Below are positions 34,986 through 46,195 of a DNA stretch of 64,000 nt, piece by piece (the stretch's first letter is position 1; the number at the start of each line of letters is the position of its first letter). The stretch lies in the NCBI RefSeq assembly GCF_000024765.1, contig NC_013422.1, positions 310,001-374,000 on the forward strand, in the 5' to 3' direction. The notes under the pieces were generated by a model, which saw only the letters and a list, made by a program, of their open reading frames with translations, did no database searches and had not been told where the DNA came from. The translations under genes were made by a program, and so were the position numbers. This DNA is from Halothiobacillus neapolitanus c2 (GTDB lineage: Bacteria > Pseudomonadota > Gammaproteobacteria > Halothiobacillales > Halothiobacillaceae).

Positions 34986-35342
34986 ATGAACGAAAAATCA
35001 CAAAATCGTCTGCGTCGTGCGCGCCGCACACGTGCCAAAATCGTCCGGTTGGGTGTTCATCGGCTGACGGTTTACCGTACAGCGCAGCATACCTACGCTC
35101 AAATCTTTACGCCTGATGGCGCGACCGTTGTTGCATCATCCTCAACGTTGCACCCAGGTGTGATCGAAGCGGGTAAGCACGGTGGCAACATCGATGCCGC
35201 CAAGCGTGTTGGTGAGATGGTCGCCAAGGCTGCCCTTGCCAAAGGCATTACAAACGTCGCATTTGACCGCTCTGGATTTATTTTCCATGGCCGGATCAAG
35301 GCATTGGCCGAATCCGCTCGTGAATCCGGTCTGCAATTCTAA
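34986..35342 (+). CDS. rplR: 50S ribosomal protein L18
   Basis: A 118-residue 5S rRNA-binding protein with an Arg-rich N-terminus ([12 protein letters not shown]) and the conserved end [20 protein letters not shown]. It lies nine bases after rplF. Confidence 0.97.
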   Translation: MNEKSQNRLRRARRTRAKIVRLGVHRLTVYRTAQHTYAQIFTPDGATVVASSSTLHPGVIEAGKHGGNIDAAKRVGEMVAKAALAKGITNVAFDRSGFIFHGRIKALAESARESGLQF

Positions 35343-35353
35343 GAGGTTATGCA

Positions 35354-35869
35354 ATGAGTAGAAATTCTAACGAAGTTGCGACCGATGGCTTGATCGAGAA
35401 ACTCGTGGCTGTAAACCGGGTTGCCAAGGTCGTCAAAGGTGGTCGTATTTTTTCATTCACCGCGCTGACAGTTGTTGGTGATGGTGAAGGTCGTGTTGGT
35501 TTCGGTTACGGCAAAGCGAAAGAAGTGCCAGCTGCAATCCAGAAGGCCATGGATCGCGCTAAGCGCAATATGGTTGATGTGCCTTTGCGTGATGGTACCT
35601 TGCATTACTCGACAGTTGGTCATCATGGTGCCGCTCAGGTGTTCATGAAGCCGGCCTCAGAAGGTACGGGTGTTATTGCCGGTGGTGCGATGCGTGCTGT
35701 ATTTGAAGCTGTTGGCGTGCGTAACGTCCTTGCCAAATGCATCGGTACGCGTAACCACATGAATGTGATTCGCGCTACCGTAAATGGCCTGCAGTCAATC
35801 AGTTCACCAGAAATGATCGCTTCCAAGCGCGGCAAGCGTGTAGAAGAGATTGTCGGGAGTGCGTCATGA
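35354..35869 (+). CDS. rpsE: 30S ribosomal protein S5
   Basis: A 171-residue fidelity protein. It contains [18 protein letters not shown], whose loop is the spectinomycin-response region and looks wild type, and [18 protein letters not shown]. Its stop overlaps the rpmD start (ATGA-type, four bases). Confidence 0.98.
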   Translation: MSRNSNEVATDGLIEKLVAVNRVAKVVKGGRIFSFTALTVVGDGEGRVGFGYGKAKEVPAAIQKAMDRAKRNMVDVPLRDGTLHYSTVGHHGAAQVFMKPASEGTGVIAGGAMRAVFEAVGVRNVLAKCIGTRNHMNVIRATVNGLQSISSPEMIASKRGKRVEEIVGSAS

Positions 35870-36057
35870 GCCAGCCAGCAATGATTCGTGTTAAGTTGAT
35901 TCGTTCGACAATCGGTCGTTTGGCATCGCATAAGGCATGTGTCAAAGGTCTTGGCTTGCGTCGTATGAATCACGAAGTTGAGGTCATGGATACGCCAGAG
36001 AATCGCGGCATGATCAACAAAATCGAGTATCTGCTCGAAGTTCAGGAGTCCAAGTAA
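35866..36057 (+). CDS. rpmD: 50S ribosomal protein L30
   Basis: A 63-residue protein with [25 protein letters not shown] (read in parts), followed by the short C-terminal beta strand. It overlaps rpsE by four bases and rplO by one. Confidence 0.96.
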   Translation: MSQPAMIRVKLIRSTIGRLASHKACVKGLGLRRMNHEVEVMDTPENRGMINKIEYLLEVQESK

Positions 36058-36485
36058 TGCGTCTGAATACTTTATCGCCTGCTGACGGCAGCCGCAAAGA
36101 ACGCACCCGCGTTGGTCGCGGTGTCGGCTCTGGTCTGGGTAAGACCGCGGGTCGCGGTCACAAGGGTCAGAAGTCGCGTTCTGGCGGCTTCCATAAGACA
36201 GGTTTCGAAGGCGGTCAGATGCCAATTCAACGCCGGTTGCCTAAAATGGGTTTCCGTTCGTTGCGTGCTTTGGCATCAGCCGAGATTCGTACATCTGAAC
36301 TCAACAAACTGGACGGTGTTGTTTCTTTGGAAACATTGAAAGCCGCTGGCCTGATTCGTAACGATGTCCGCTTCGTTAAAATCATGCTTTCCGGCGAGGT
36401 GACCAAGCCAGTTCAGGTTCAGGGCATTCGTGTCAGCAAGGGCGCGTTGAGCGCTATTGTTGCAGCTGGTGGAAAAGCGGAGTAA
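36057..36485 (+). CDS. rplO: 50S ribosomal protein L15
   Basis: A 142-residue late-assembly protein with the Gly/Lys/Arg-rich N-terminal extension ([19 protein letters not shown]) and [14 protein letters not shown]. It ends three bases before secY. Confidence 0.97.
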   Translation: MRLNTLSPADGSRKERTRVGRGVGSGLGKTAGRGHKGQKSRSGGFHKTGFEGGQMPIQRRLPKMGFRSLRALASAEIRTSELNKLDGVVSLETLKAAGLIRNDVRFVKIMLSGEVTKPVQVQGIRVSKGALSAIVAAGGKAE

Positions 36486-36488
36486 CCC

Positions 36489-37823
36489 GTGGCGCTATCA
36501 AATGCCGGTGTAGCGAGTTTGGCGGGAGCAGGTCGATTGACTGAGCTCCGTCAGCGCATTTTCTTTGTGATTATGGTGCTGGTTGTCTACCGAATCGGGA
36601 CCTTCATTCCGTTGCCAGGAATTGATGTCGATGTGATGCGTACTCTGTTTACGCAGCACTCTGGCGGCATCCTTGGCATGATGAATATGTTCTCCGGTGG
36701 CGCGCTGTCGCGGATGTCTCTATTTGCCCTGGGTGTTATGCCCTATATTTCTGCTTCGATTATTGTACAACTTCTTTCTTCGGTTCTCCCTTCGCTCGAG
36801 CGGATCAAGAAAGAGGGTGAGGCGGGCCGTAGAAAGATCACGCAGTACACTCGTTACGGGACACTTGGTCTTGGCTTGGTTCAGGCGTTGGGTGTTTCCA
36901 TCGCCTTGCAGGGTCAGTCCGTTGGTGGGCAAAGTCTGGTATACACACCCGGATTCGGTTTCTTATTCGTCGCTACGATGACACTCCTAACCGGTACCAT
37001 GCTCCTCGTATGGCTCGGTGAGCAGATTACAGAGCGTGGTGTTGGGAACGGTATTTCCTTGATCATCTTCGCCGGTATCGTGGCAGGCTTGCCTACCGCA
37101 ATTGGTGGTACCGCTGAGTTGGTCCGCACAGGTGAACTCGGTGTAATAACCTTGCTAATTCTTGCTGTGCTGATTGTAGCCGTAACTGCCTTTGTTGTGT
37201 TTGTTGAGCGTGGTCAGCGTCGTATCACGGTTAACTATGCACGCCGTCAGCAAGGGCGTGGTATGGCGGGCCAGCAGTCTTCGCATCTGCCTTTGAAGTT
37301 GAATATGGCTGGTGTAATCCCGCCTATTTTTGCTTCAAGTATCATCCTGTTCCCAGCAACGCTGGGTAACTGGTTGGGGCAGCAAGAGAACATGGCCTGG
37401 TTGCGGAGTGTCTCTACTGCTCTGTCTCCTGGTCAGCCGCTGTATGTGGGTCTGTACGCAACTGCGATTATTTTCTTCTGCTTCTTCTATACGGCATTGG
37501 TTTTTAATTCGCGCGAAACTGCGGACAACTTAAAGCGCTCAGGTGCATTTGTCCCAGGTATTCGTCCGGGCGAACATACTGCTCGCTATATTGATAAGGT
37601 TCTTACACGTCTGACATTCTGGGGTGCTTTGTACATCACTGCGGTTTGTCTGCTGCCAGAGTTCCTGATTTTGTATTGGAATGTGCCCTTCTACTTCGGC
37701 GGCACTTCACTGTTGATTATAGTGGTTGTTCTGATGGACTTTATGGCTCAGGTCCAGTCTCATCTGGTTTCCCACCAGTACGATAGCTTGGTTCGTAAAG
37801 CACACTTCAAGTCTGGATTATAA
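36489..37823 (+). CDS. secY: protein translocase subunit SecY
   Basis: A 444-residue channel subunit of the Sec translocon with about ten membrane spans. Visible signatures are LGIMPYI-type (here [17 protein letters not shown] in the plug/helix 2 area), [17 protein letters not shown], and the cytoplasmic loop [21 protein letters not shown]. The start is GTG 36489, three bases after rplO. It is the last spc gene here: no rpmJ follows. Confidence 0.98.
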   Translation: MALSNAGVASLAGAGRLTELRQRIFFVIMVLVVYRIGTFIPLPGIDVDVMRTLFTQHSGGILGMMNMFSGGALSRMSLFALGVMPYISASIIVQLLSSVLPSLERIKKEGEAGRRKITQYTRYGTLGLGLVQALGVSIALQGQSVGGQSLVYTPGFGFLFVATMTLLTGTMLLVWLGEQITERGVGNGISLIIFAGIVAGLPTAIGGTAELVRTGELGVITLLILAVLIVAVTAFVVFVERGQRRITVNYARRQQGRGMAGQQSSHLPLKLNMAGVIPPIFASSIILFPATLGNWLGQQENMAWLRSVSTALSPGQPLYVGLYATAIIFFCFFYTALVFNSRETADNLKRSGAFVPGIRPGEHTARYIDKVLTRLTFWGALYITAVCLLPEFLILYWNVPFYFGGTSLLIIVVVLMDFMAQVQSHLVSHQYDSLVRKAHFKSGL

Positions 37824-37841
37824 GAATACGGGTTCATTTCC

Positions 37842-37870
37842 TTGATTCCGTAGTCTTTTTGTTTTATAGT
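37842..37870 (+). promoter_or_regulatory. probable promoter of the alpha operon
   Basis: TTGATT and TATAGT are spaced by 17 bp in the 76-bp secY-rpsM gap, giving a leader of only about 25 bases before rpsM. It would drive rpsM-rpsK-rpsD-rpoA-rplQ in addition to read-through. Confidence 0.65.
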
Positions 37871-37899
37871 TTCGCGCTCATTTTTTAAGGTGATCTTCG

Positions 37900-38256
37900 A
37901 TGGCACGTATCGCGGGAATTAATATTCCAGTGCAAAAACATGTAGTTATTGCACTCACATCAATTTATGGCATTGGCACTACTCGTGCGCAGGCAATCTG
38001 CCAGGCTTCTGGTGTTGAACCAAGCCGTAAGGTTCGTGACTTGTCAGAGTCCGAAGTCGAAGCACTGCGCGCTGAAGTGGCCAAATTTATCGTCGAGGGT
38101 GACCTTCGACGTGATGTCTCCATGAACATCAAGCGATTGATGGATTTGGGTTGTTATCGTGGGTTGCGTCATCGGCGCGGCCTGCCACTCCGTGGACAGC
38201 GCACACGGACAAACGCACGGACTCGCAAGGGTCCGCGTCGCCTGGTTAAGCGCTAA
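37900..38256 (+). CDS. rpsM: 30S ribosomal protein S13
   Basis: A 118-residue head protein contacting the P-site tRNA and bridging to L5. It contains [29 protein letters not shown], and the basic end [17 protein letters not shown]. It starts the alpha operon, with its own promoter candidate at 37842. Confidence 0.98.
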   Translation: MARIAGINIPVQKHVVIALTSIYGIGTTRAQAICQASGVEPSRKVRDLSESEVEALRAEVAKFIVEGDLRRDVSMNIKRLMDLGCYRGLRHRRGLPLRGQRTRTNARTRKGPRRLVKR

Positions 38257-38298
38257 TCAGGCTTAATATTCTTCGATTTACGAGAGTAGGATTACTAA

Positions 38299-38688
38299 AT
38301 GGCTAAATCTAATGCCCCTGCGCGCAAGAAAATAAAGCGCGTAGTCACTGATGCTGTGGCTCATGTCCATGCGTCATTCAATAACACGATTGTAACGATC
38401 ACCGATCGTCAAGGTAACGCCTTGAGCTGGGCCACTTCTGGTGGTTCTGGCTTCCGCGGTTCACGCAAGTCAACACCCTTCGCGGCACAGGTTGCTGCTG
38501 AGCGTGCTGGCGAAGCTGCCAAGGCTTATGGTGTTAAGAACATCGACGTCGAGATCAAAGGTCCAGGCCCGGGTCGCGAGTCAACCATCCGTGCGTTGAA
38601 TTCGGTCGGTTTCAAAGTTGGCGTCATTACTGATGTCACTCCGATTCCCCACAATGGTTGCCGTCCGCCTAAAAAGCGTCGTGTCTGA
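38299..38688 (+). CDS. rpsK: 30S ribosomal protein S11
   Basis: A 129-residue platform protein. It contains [21 protein letters not shown] and the C-terminal [18 protein letters not shown]. It is 42 bp downstream of rpsM and 13 bp before rpsD. Confidence 0.98.
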   Translation: MAKSNAPARKKIKRVVTDAVAHVHASFNNTIVTITDRQGNALSWATSGGSGFRGSRKSTPFAAQVAAERAGEAAKAYGVKNIDVEIKGPGPGRESTIRALNSVGFKVGVITDVTPIPHNGCRPPKKRRV

Positions 38689-38701
38689 GAGGTATTAGAT
38701 T

Positions 38702-39325
38702 ATGGCTCGTTATCTTGGTCCCAAATGTAAGTTAAGTCGTCGTGAAGGCACTGATCTTTTTCTCAAATCCGGTGTGCGTTCACACGAAGACAAATGCCAT
38801 CATGATCGCGCTCCTGGGCAGCACGGTGCAGCACGTAAGCAGAAGGTTTCTGAGTACGGTGTTCAGCTTCGTGAGAAGCAAAAGCTGCGTCGTATTTACG
38901 GTGTGCTTGAGCGCCAGTTCGCCAACTATTTCAAGAAAGCTGCTCAGCTGAAAGGTTCAACCGGCGAAAACCTGTTGCAACTGCTTGAATGCCGTTTGGA
39001 TAACGTTGTTTATCGCATGGGCTTTGGTTCTACGCGTTCTGAATCGCGTCAGTTGGTTTCTCATCGCGCTATTACCGTCAACGGTGAAGTGGTGAACATT
39101 GCTTCTTATCAAGTTGCGGCCAATGACGTTGTTGCCGTTCGTGAATCTTCACGCAAACAACAGCGCATCAAGGATTCTCTTGAGATCGCTGCGCAGCGTC
39201 CTGACGTGTCCTGGATTTCTGTCGACGCCGCGAAGATGGAAGGCGTATTCAAATCGGCTCCTTCTCGTGATGAGTTGCCAGCCGAAATCAACGAATCACT
39301 CGTTGTCGAATTGTATTCCAAGTAA
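38702..39325 (+). CDS. rpsD: 30S ribosomal protein S4
   Basis: A 207-residue assembly initiator with an S4 RNA-binding domain ([18 protein letters not shown], then [13 protein letters not shown]). It starts [20 protein letters not shown]. Two cysteines are near the N-terminus, but the full CxxC...C zinc set is absent. In E. coli S4 represses the alpha operon through a pseudoknot at the rpsM start. Confidence 0.98.
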   Translation: MARYLGPKCKLSRREGTDLFLKSGVRSHEDKCHHDRAPGQHGAARKQKVSEYGVQLREKQKLRRIYGVLERQFANYFKKAAQLKGSTGENLLQLLECRLDNVVYRMGFGSTRSESRQLVSHRAITVNGEVVNIASYQVAANDVVAVRESSRKQQRIKDSLEIAAQRPDVSWISVDAAKMEGVFKSAPSRDELPAEINESLVVELYSK

Positions 39326-39341
39326 TTAACGGGGGTTTGTC

Positions 39342-40337
39342 ATGCAATTAGGTTCTACCGAACTGCTTAAGCCACGACTGGTCGATGTTCAGGTTTTGGA
39401 CGCGACCCGGGCCCGTGTCGTGCTGGAGCCGCTTGAGCGTGGCTTCGGTTACACACTTGGTAATGCGCTTCGCCGTATTCTTCTTTCTTCCATCCCAGGC
39501 GTTGCCGTAACGGAAGCGGAAATTGAAGGTGTTGTTCATGAGTACACTACCATTGAGGGTGTGCACGAGGACGTGCTTGAAATTCTGCTCAACCTGAAAG
39601 GTCTTTCTGTCATGCTTCATGGTCGCGACGAGGCCATGCTGAGCATCAAGAAAACTGGTGCTGGCGCCATCACGGCTGCCGATATCAAGGCCGATCACGC
39701 TGTTGAAATCATCAATCCTGAGCATCACATTGCTACATTGAATGATCAGGGTAGCTTGGTTATGACCTTCAAGGTCACACGTGGTAAAGGATATGTTCCT
39801 GCCAGTGCGCGTCGTGAAGAGGCGGGTGGTCAAATTGGCCGACTGCTGGTTGACGCCTCATTTTCTCCACTGCGTCGCGTTTCTTATTCTGTCGAGCGCG
39901 CTCGTGTTGAACAGCGTACCGATCTTGACTCGCTTGTTCTTGATATCGAGACCAACGGTTCTATTTCTGCCGAAGATGCCATTCGTCAAGCCGCTGGCAT
40001 TTTGGTTGATCAGCTATCGGTCTTTGTTGACCTCAAGGCTGAAAAAGTAGAGCCAGTGGTTGAGCAAGCGCCTGCAGTTGATCCGGTTCTGCTGCGTCCA
40101 GTCGATGATCTTGAGTTGACCGTTCGTTCGGCTAACTGCCTGAAGGCAGAAAATATTTATTACATCGGTGATCTCATTCAGCGTACGGAAATCGAGTTGC
40201 TAAAAACTCCGAATCTGGGTAAAAAATCGCTGACTGAAATCAAGGACGTTCTGGCCAAGCAGGGTTTGTCTCTGGGTCAACGTCTCGAAAACTGGCCACC
40301 TGCAGAGCTTTTGAATCTCGCTGAGTCGAAGATTTAA
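39342..40337 (+). CDS. rpoA: DNA-directed RNA polymerase subunit alpha
   Basis: A 331-residue subunit. The N-terminal assembly domain has [23 protein letters not shown] (read in parts). A linker is followed by the C-terminal DNA/activator-binding domain with [22 protein letters not shown] and [14 protein letters not shown]. It follows rpsD by 16 bp and precedes rplQ by 29 bp. Confidence 0.99.
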   Translation: MQLGSTELLKPRLVDVQVLDATRARVVLEPLERGFGYTLGNALRRILLSSIPGVAVTEAEIEGVVHEYTTIEGVHEDVLEILLNLKGLSVMLHGRDEAMLSIKKTGAGAITAADIKADHAVEIINPEHHIATLNDQGSLVMTFKVTRGKGYVPASARREEAGGQIGRLLVDASFSPLRRVSYSVERARVEQRTDLDSLVLDIETNGSISAEDAIRQAAGILVDQLSVFVDLKAEKVEPVVEQAPAVDPVLLRPVDDLELTVRSANCLKAENIYYIGDLIQRTEIELLKTPNLGKKSLTEIKDVLAKQGLSLGQRLENWPPAELLNLAESKI

Positions 40338-40366
40338 GGCGATTTGAATTTTTTGGGGTATATGAC

Positions 40367-40747
40367 ATGCGTCACCGTCTTTCTGGCCGTCAACTCGGCC
40401 GTAACTCCGCACAGCGCAATGCGCTGATGCGTTCTTTAACCAACTCTTTGATTGAGCATGAGTTGATCAAAACAACTCTGCCCAAGGCTAAGGAGCTTCG
40501 CCGTTTCGCTGAGCCATTGATCACTTTGGCCAAGGACGATTCGGTTCATGCACGTCGTATGGCTTTCGCTCAGACGCGCAATAAAGAAGTTGTCGGTAAG
40601 TTGTTTTCAGATCTGGGCCCTCGCTTCAAGGCGCGTGCCGGTGGCTACGTGCGCATCCTCAAGTGCGGCAATCGTGCGGGCGATAATGCACCGATGGCCT
40701 ATGTCGAGTTTGTGCAACGTGGTGATGCCGCTTCTGTAGCTGAGTAA
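40367..40747 (+). CDS. rplQ: 50S ribosomal protein L17
   Basis: A 126-residue protein near the tunnel exit. It contains [22 protein letters not shown] (read in parts) and [18 protein letters not shown]. It is the last gene of the ribosomal block and is followed by a strong terminator. Confidence 0.98.
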   Translation: MRHRLSGRQLGRNSAQRNALMRSLTNSLIEHELIKTTLPKAKELRRFAEPLITLAKDDSVHARRMAFAQTRNKEVVGKLFSDLGPRFKARAGGYVRILKCGNRAGDNAPMAYVEFVQRGDAASVAE

Positions 40748-40770
40748 TTTTCACTCGGGTTCATTTGAAG

Positions 40771-40798
40771 AAAAACCGGCTCAAAGCCGGTTTTTTTT
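40771..40798 (+). terminator. terminator of the ribosomal block
   Basis: AAACCGGC and GCCGGTTT form a stem around TCAAA, followed by a run of T. It closes the alpha operon. Confidence 0.93.
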
Positions 40799-40880
40799 GT
40801 GATCTCGGTTGTTATTTATCTCTGCCTTTGTCAGACTCGTTTGGTTTGCATTATTTGTTTCATTATTGATGAGGGTATTC

Positions 40881-41531
40881 ATGTCTGTTTCCAATAAAAT
40901 CCGCGGTATTCGCCATTCTGCTCTGGCCCTTGGCGTTGTTCTGGGTTTGATGTCGGTCGGCACCTATGCAGAAGATGCGCCCGCAGCGCCTGCTGCCCAG
41001 CCTGCGATGCCAACATTGTCTCCTGAGCAAATGGAGCTGATGAAGGACTTCCAGCAAACGCGTCAGGAGATAGGCGCGCTTGAGCAAAAGCTTCAGGGTA
41101 TTGAAGCGGAGGCGTACAAGAAGAACCCCAAGCTCGGCAAGCAGCGAGACGGTCTTCGGGACTCTATTAAAAACGCGATGTCCGACAAGAATTTCGACGC
41201 GCAGGCCGAATACGATGAGCTCAAAGCGCTGGTTACCAAGATTCAGGGGATGAAGGAAAATGACCCTGAGCGGGCGAAGGATATTCAGAAATTCCGGGAA
41301 GGCCAACAGGCGTTTGAACAACGTCAGGCCAAGGCGTTCCAGGATCCTAAAATCCAAAAGCAATCCGAGAAACTTCGCAATGATGTGCGTGCAGCCATGA
41401 TCAAAGTTGATCCGAAGGCGAAGGATATGTTTGCCGACTTGGATGCCAAAGAGAAGCATATGCGTGACTTGCAAGAGAAAGCCATGAAGATGCATGGCTC
41501 TGAGCAAATGGCGCCCGCACCGTCAAAATGA
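40881..41531 (+). CDS. secreted (periplasmic) protein, unknown function
   Basis: A 216-residue protein with a signal peptide: basic start (MSVSNKIRGIRHS), hydrophobic core (ALALGVVLGLMSVG), and a likely cleavage before the EDAPAAP segment. The mature part has a short Ala/Pro linker, then a long, strongly helical, charged Lys/Glu/Gln-rich region with coiled-coil character and many Met residues. It has no cysteines. ATG 40881 follows GATGAGGG. It has its own terminator and stands between rplQ and uvrB. I do not recognise the family; a small helical periplasmic protein is all the sequence supports. Confidence 0.75.
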   Translation: MSVSNKIRGIRHSALALGVVLGLMSVGTYAEDAPAAPAAQPAMPTLSPEQMELMKDFQQTRQEIGALEQKLQGIEAEAYKKNPKLGKQRDGLRDSIKNAMSDKNFDAQAEYDELKALVTKIQGMKENDPERAKDIQKFREGQQAFEQRQAKAFQDPKIQKQSEKLRNDVRAAMIKVDPKAKDMFADLDAKEKHMRDLQEKAMKMHGSEQMAPAPSK

Positions 41532-41554
41532 TCTCTGAGTCAGTTTGAATGAAG

Positions 41555-41577
41555 ACCCGGCTGATGCCGGGTTTTTT
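41555..41577 (+). terminator. terminator after the periplasmic protein gene
   Basis: ACCCGGC and GCCGGGT pair around TGAT, followed by five further T residues. It lies between this gene and the convergent uvrB and may serve only the plus strand. Confidence 0.9.
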
Positions 41578-41593
41578 ATGTTCGTGATTCTTT

Positions 41594-43633
41594 CTATTTT
41601 GCGTCGGCGGCAATCAGTTGTTCTTGTAGCCGATGAATTTCATCCCGGATGTGCGCAGCCGCTTCAAATTCCAGATCCTTGGCTAACCGATACATTTTGG
41701 CTTCGCGTTCCTTGATCTGCTTCAAGATTTGCTCGGAACTCATGGTGACGCTGAAATCGCTCGCTGCTTCTGCTACTAGCGCCATTTTCCTGCTTCGCTG
41801 GCTTGCGCCGCGTGAGCCGGGAATCTTGTAGTCGCCAGACTGCAAAATGTCATCCACCCGTTTGTCGATTCCTTTGGGCGTGATGCCTTGCTCCAGATTG
41901 TGCTCAATCTGCTTGGCGCGTCGACGGTCCGTTTCATCGATCGCCTTGCGCATGGCGTCCGTGATTCGGTCTGCATACAAAATCGCTTTGCCATGAAGGT
42001 TTCTGGCAGCGCGGCCAATGGTTTGAATCAACGATCGCTCAGATCGAAGGAAGCCTTCTTTGTCGGCATCAAAAATGGCCACAAGGGATACTTCGGGGAT
42101 ATCCAGACCCTCGCGCAGCAGATTAATGCCGATCAGGGCATCGAACAGTCCAAGTCGTAGATCACGGATGATCTCGACGCGCTCGACCGTATCGACATCG
42201 GAATGGAGATAGCGGACACGCACATCATGCTCTGCCAGATAATCGGCAAGATCTTCTGCCATCCGTTTCGTCAGCGTTGTAATCAGTACCCGTTCACGAC
42301 GAGAGGCGCGGTCGCGAATCTCGGAGAGTACATCGTCGACCTGACTGGCGACCGGGCGAATTTCGATTTGCGGATCGATGAGCCCTGTGGGGCGGACTAC
42401 CTGTTCGACAACCTGCGCCGAATGGCTGCCCTCATAGGGACCGGGTGTGGCCGATACGTGAATGGTCTGCGGCATCATTCGTTCGAACTCATCGAATTTC
42501 AATGGTCGATTGTCGAGTGCGGATGGGAGCCGAAAGCCGAAATTAACCAGGGTTTCTTTGCGGGAACGATCCCCCTTATACATCGCGCCAAGCTGAGGGA
42601 CGGTGACGTGGGATTCGTCGATGATCAGCAAGGCATCGGGTGGGAGGTAGTCGTAGAGGCAAGGCGGCGGTTCCCCGGGGTGACGTCCGGACAGGTAACG
42701 GGAGTAGTTTTCAATGCCGTTGCAATACCCCAGCTCGTACATCATTTCGATGTCGAAGCGCGTGCGCTGTGCGAGCCGTTGGGCCTCGACCAGTTTGTTC
42801 TCCGCATTCAGGTGATCTAGTTGCTGCGTCAGTTCATCCTTGATGGATTCGACGGCAGCCAGAATCCGTTCTCGCGGGGTGACATAGTGCGAGGACGGGT
42901 AGATGGTGAAGCGGGGCAATCGACGCCGAATGGCGCCGGTGAGCGGGTCGAACAACGAAATCTGCTCGATTTCGTCGTCAAACAGTTCGACGCGTACGCC
43001 TTCGTCGTCGGATTCGGACGGATGGATGTCGATCACATCTCCGCGCACGCGATAGGTGCCGCGACGAAATTCCATGTCATTGCGGGTGTATTGCATCTCG
43101 GCCAGTCGGCGCAGTATCTGGCGCTGATCCGCTTTTTCTCCGCGAACCAGATGCAGAATCATCTTCAGGTAAGCATCCGGGTCGCCGAGGCCGTAAATGG
43201 AGGAAACCGTTGCCACGATGATGACATCCCGGCGTTCCAGTAGTGCCTTGGTTGCCGAAAGCCGCATCTGCTCGATATGCTCGTTGACCGAGGCATCTTT
43301 CTCGATGAATGTATCCGAGGCGGGCACATAAGCTTCCGGCTGGTAGTAATCGTAGTAAGAGACGAAGTATTCAACCGCGTTATTCGGGAAAAATCCCTTC
43401 AGCTCGCCATAGAGTTGGGCGGCCAGCGTTTTGTTCGGTGCCAACACAAGAGCCGGTCGTTGCAATCGGTCGATGACATTGGCGATCGTAAAGGTTTTCC
43501 CCGAGCCGGTGACGCCCAGAAGGGTCTGCTGCGCGAGTCCATCCTGCAATCCTTCGACGAGCCGAGCTATGGCCGCCGGTTGATCGCCGGCAGGTTGATA
43601 ATCGGTGACTAAAGTGAATCGGGTGTCCTGCAT
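41594..43633 (-). CDS. uvrB: excinuclease ABC subunit B
   Basis: The 679-residue damage-verification helicase of nucleotide excision repair. The Walker A GVTGSGKT is at residues 40-47, and the beta-hairpin region has [13 protein letters not shown]. It also has the helicase motifs DESH and QTIGRAARN, and a C-terminal UVR motif (IREREAKM... AAHIRDEI) that contacts UvrC. It is the only minus-strand housekeeping gene besides recQ and reads toward the periplasmic protein gene. In E. coli it is SOS-induced; I see no CTGT-N8-ACAG box upstream of its start. Confidence 0.98.
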   Translation of the reverse strand: MQDTRFTLVTDYQPAGDQPAAIARLVEGLQDGLAQQTLLGVTGSGKTFTIANVIDRLQRPALVLAPNKTLAAQLYGELKGFFPNNAVEYFVSYYDYYQPEAYVPASDTFIEKDASVNEHIEQMRLSATKALLERRDVIIVATVSSIYGLGDPDAYLKMILHLVRGEKADQRQILRRLAEMQYTRNDMEFRRGTYRVRGDVIDIHPSESDDEGVRVELFDDEIEQISLFDPLTGAIRRRLPRFTIYPSSHYVTPRERILAAVESIKDELTQQLDHLNAENKLVEAQRLAQRTRFDIEMMYELGYCNGIENYSRYLSGRHPGEPPPCLYDYLPPDALLIIDESHVTVPQLGAMYKGDRSRKETLVNFGFRLPSALDNRPLKFDEFERMMPQTIHVSATPGPYEGSHSAQVVEQVVRPTGLIDPQIEIRPVASQVDDVLSEIRDRASRRERVLITTLTKRMAEDLADYLAEHDVRVRYLHSDVDTVERVEIIRDLRLGLFDALIGINLLREGLDIPEVSLVAIFDADKEGFLRSERSLIQTIGRAARNLHGKAILYADRITDAMRKAIDETDRRRAKQIEHNLEQGITPKGIDKRVDDILQSGDYKIPGSRGASQRSRKMALVAEAASDFSVTMSSEQILKQIKEREAKMYRLAKDLEFEAAAHIRDEIHRLQEQLIAADAK

Positions 43634-43700
43634 AAGATGCGAAGTATAGAGGATTGGGCATCGGGTATCCGGTGAAATGGATTATCATGTTAAATTGAAT

Positions 43701-43720
43701 CGAATAAATGGGTTTATTCG
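43701..43720. repeat. perfect inverted repeat in the uvrB-rnr divergent region
   Basis: CGAATAAA and TTTATTCG are exact complements around TGGG, midway between the divergent uvrB and rnr starts. It could be an operator or a hairpin in either leader. It is not a LexA box. Confidence 0.5.
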
Positions 43721-43783
43721 CGGGTTTGTCGCCTGGTAATGTGGCGCAGACTCAATTTTTATGTTTTTACAGATAAGGTTTCC

Positions 43784-46195
43784 ATGTCCCAAGAGACGGT
43801 ATCAGATCCCCAAGCAGCCCAAGAGGCTGAAAAATACGACAACCCGGTGGCGAGCCGGGAATTCATTTTGCAGTTGCTCTCGGAGCAAGATGGCCCTTTG
43901 ACGCTGAATCGATTGATCAGTCACCTAGAATACGATGGTGATGACGAACGGATCGAAGGCTTGAGCCGCCGCATGCGTGCGATGGAGCGTGATGGCCAGG
44001 TCATCCGCAATCGTCGCGGCGGCTACGTGCCGGTCACTCATGCCGAACTGGTGCGTGGTCGCGTGCTGGGTCATCGTGATGGCTTCGGATTTCTCGTGCC
44101 CGATGATGGCGGCGACGATGTGTTTCTCTCGCCCCGCGTGATGCGCGCGCTGCTCAATGGCGATCGTGCGGTCGTGCAGGTGACCGGGCTTGATCGCCGT
44201 GGACGTCGTGAAGGGAATCTGGTCGAAGTAATTGAGCGGGCCAATGCCGAGATTGTCGGCCGATTGGTGCTGGAGGCGGGCATTGCTTTTGTGGTTCCCG
44301 ATCATGCGCGGATCACTCAGGATATTCTCGTCCCGATGACCGATCTGATGGGCGCGCGCGATGGTCAGATCGTGCGAGTTGCATTGGTCGAACAGCCCAC
44401 ACTGCGCCACAAGCCCGTCGGCAAGGTTGTTGAGGTGTTGGGTGATCACATGTCGCCAGGCATGGAGATCGATGTCGCCATTAACTCCCACGGTATTCCG
44501 CACGAGTGGCCGGAAGAAGTTCTGGCTGCCATTGATGGTTTGAATCCCGAAGTTGAGGAGAGCCACAAGTCAGGGCGAGTCGACTTGCGCTCTATGCCAC
44601 TTGTCACCATTGATGGCGCCGACTCCAAGGATTTCGACGATGCGGTGTTCTGCCAGGCCGCGCCGGAGGGTTTCCGGTTGCTGGTGGCGATCGCCGATGT
44701 CAGTCATTACGTGAATGTGGGCTCTGCCTTGGATCGTGAGGGTTTCAATCGTGCGACGTCCGTGTACTTCCCCGGGCGCGTGCTCCCCATGCTTCCGGAG
44801 GTGCTATCAAACGGTTTGTGTTCGTTGAACCCGGCTGTTGATCGCTTGTGCCTCTGCGCCGATATGCTGATCAATAATGAAGGGCATATCGCCAAATTCC
44901 GCTTCTTCGAAGGGGTGATGAAGTCTGCTGCGCGTCTGACCTACGATACGGTTGCCAAAGTGCTGGTCGATCAGGATGCTGAGGCGCGCGCGGCACACGC
45001 CCATCTGCTCGAACCTCTTGAAACGCTCCATGGCGTATACAAGGTGTTGCGATCAGCGCGTGAACGTCGCGGCGCGATCGATTTTGATACCGTCGAAACC
45101 AAGATCGTCTTCGGCGAAGGCCGCAAGATCGAGGCGATCGTGCCCTACGAGCGCAACGATGCGCACAAGATCATCGAAGAATGCATGATCGCTGCAAACG
45201 TTGCAGCCGGACGCTTTGTTGCCGATCACAAAATTCCCGCACTGTACCGTGTACATGATCGCCCCACGGCGGAAAAAATTACCGATCTGCGTGCCATGCT
45301 GGCCGAAAAGGGCTTGAGCTTGGGTGGCGGTGATCAACCAAGCCCCAAAGACTTCAATGCCTTGCTGTCTCAGGTGCAGGGTCGTGCGGATTTTCTGACG
45401 ATTCAGACCATGATTCTTCGTTCCTTGAAACAGGCGGTGTACTCACCGGACAATCTGGGGCACTTTGGTCTGGCGCATGAGTTCTATGCGCACTTCACCT
45501 CCCCGATCCGGCGATATCCCGATTTAATGGTGCACCGCGCCATTCGCCACCTGCTTCGTACGGGTGCCCCGGACCGTTTTCCATACAATCATGATGAAAT
45601 GGTCATCATCGGTGAGCATTGTTCCAATAACGAACGCCGTGCAGATGAAGCGACGCGGGATGCGACGGATTGGCTCAAGTGCGAGTTCATGCTCGACAAG
45701 GTGGGCGAGGTGTTCGAAGGTCGAGTGGCCTCTGTTCTGGGTTTCGGCCTATTCGTCGAACTCAAGGATTTCTTCGTCGAAGGCTTGTTGCACATCACCG
45801 CCCTGACCAAGGACTACTACCATTTCGATCCGGTGACGCTCTCGTTGCGGGGCGAACGTTCGGGGCGGGTTTATGCCTTGAACGACGCCATCACCGTGCG
45901 TGTGGCTCGGGTCGACCTGGATGAGCGCAAAATCGATTTTGTCCTGCCGGATGACGATGAAGCCTTGTCTGAATCGAGTGGCGATGCACGGAGTGAGCCT
46001 CGGGACGATCAGGAATCCGATGAAGATGACGCAGCGAAGAAGAAACGCAAACCGCGCCGCCGCCGTCGTAAAAAGCCCGCCGGTGATGCACCTGCGGGTG
46101 ACGATGATGAAAACGCCGATTCAGATGATGACGGGTCGGATACCTCGTCTGCTCCCGAGTCTGAGCCCGGTGATGCCGAGGAATCGCGCAAATAA
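43784..46195 (+). CDS. rnr: ribonuclease R
   Basis: A processive 3'-5' exoribonuclease of the RNB family that degrades structured RNA. The 803-residue protein has an N-terminal winged-helix and cold-shock part (GHRDGFGFLVPDDGGDDVFL) and the RNB catalytic core with TIDGADSKDFDDAV, whose Asp residues bind Mg. Further along are HFTSPIRRYPDLMVHRAI and an S1 domain (GRVASVLGFGLFVEL). It ends in a long acidic then Lys/Arg-rich then acidic low-complexity tail. ATG 43784 follows AAGG; an in-frame ATG at 43739 would add 15 atypical residues. The stop overlaps rlmB. Confidence 0.97.
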   Translation: MSQETVSDPQAAQEAEKYDNPVASREFILQLLSEQDGPLTLNRLISHLEYDGDDERIEGLSRRMRAMERDGQVIRNRRGGYVPVTHAELVRGRVLGHRDGFGFLVPDDGGDDVFLSPRVMRALLNGDRAVVQVTGLDRRGRREGNLVEVIERANAEIVGRLVLEAGIAFVVPDHARITQDILVPMTDLMGARDGQIVRVALVEQPTLRHKPVGKVVEVLGDHMSPGMEIDVAINSHGIPHEWPEEVLAAIDGLNPEVEESHKSGRVDLRSMPLVTIDGADSKDFDDAVFCQAAPEGFRLLVAIADVSHYVNVGSALDREGFNRATSVYFPGRVLPMLPEVLSNGLCSLNPAVDRLCLCADMLINNEGHIAKFRFFEGVMKSAARLTYDTVAKVLVDQDAEARAAHAHLLEPLETLHGVYKVLRSARERRGAIDFDTVETKIVFGEGRKIEAIVPYERNDAHKIIEECMIAANVAAGRFVADHKIPALYRVHDRPTAEKITDLRAMLAEKGLSLGGGDQPSPKDFNALLSQVQGRADFLTIQTMILRSLKQAVYSPDNLGHFGLAHEFYAHFTSPIRRYPDLMVHRAIRHLLRTGAPDRFPYNHDEMVIIGEHCSNNERRADEATRDATDWLKCEFMLDKVGEVFEGRVASVLGFGLFVELKDFFVEGLLHITALTKDYYHFDPVTLSLRGERSGRVYALNDAITVRVARVDLDERKIDFVLPDDDEALSESSGDARSEPRDDQESDEDDAAKKKRKPRRRRRKKPAGDAPAGDDDENADSDDDGSDTSSAPESEPGDAEESRK

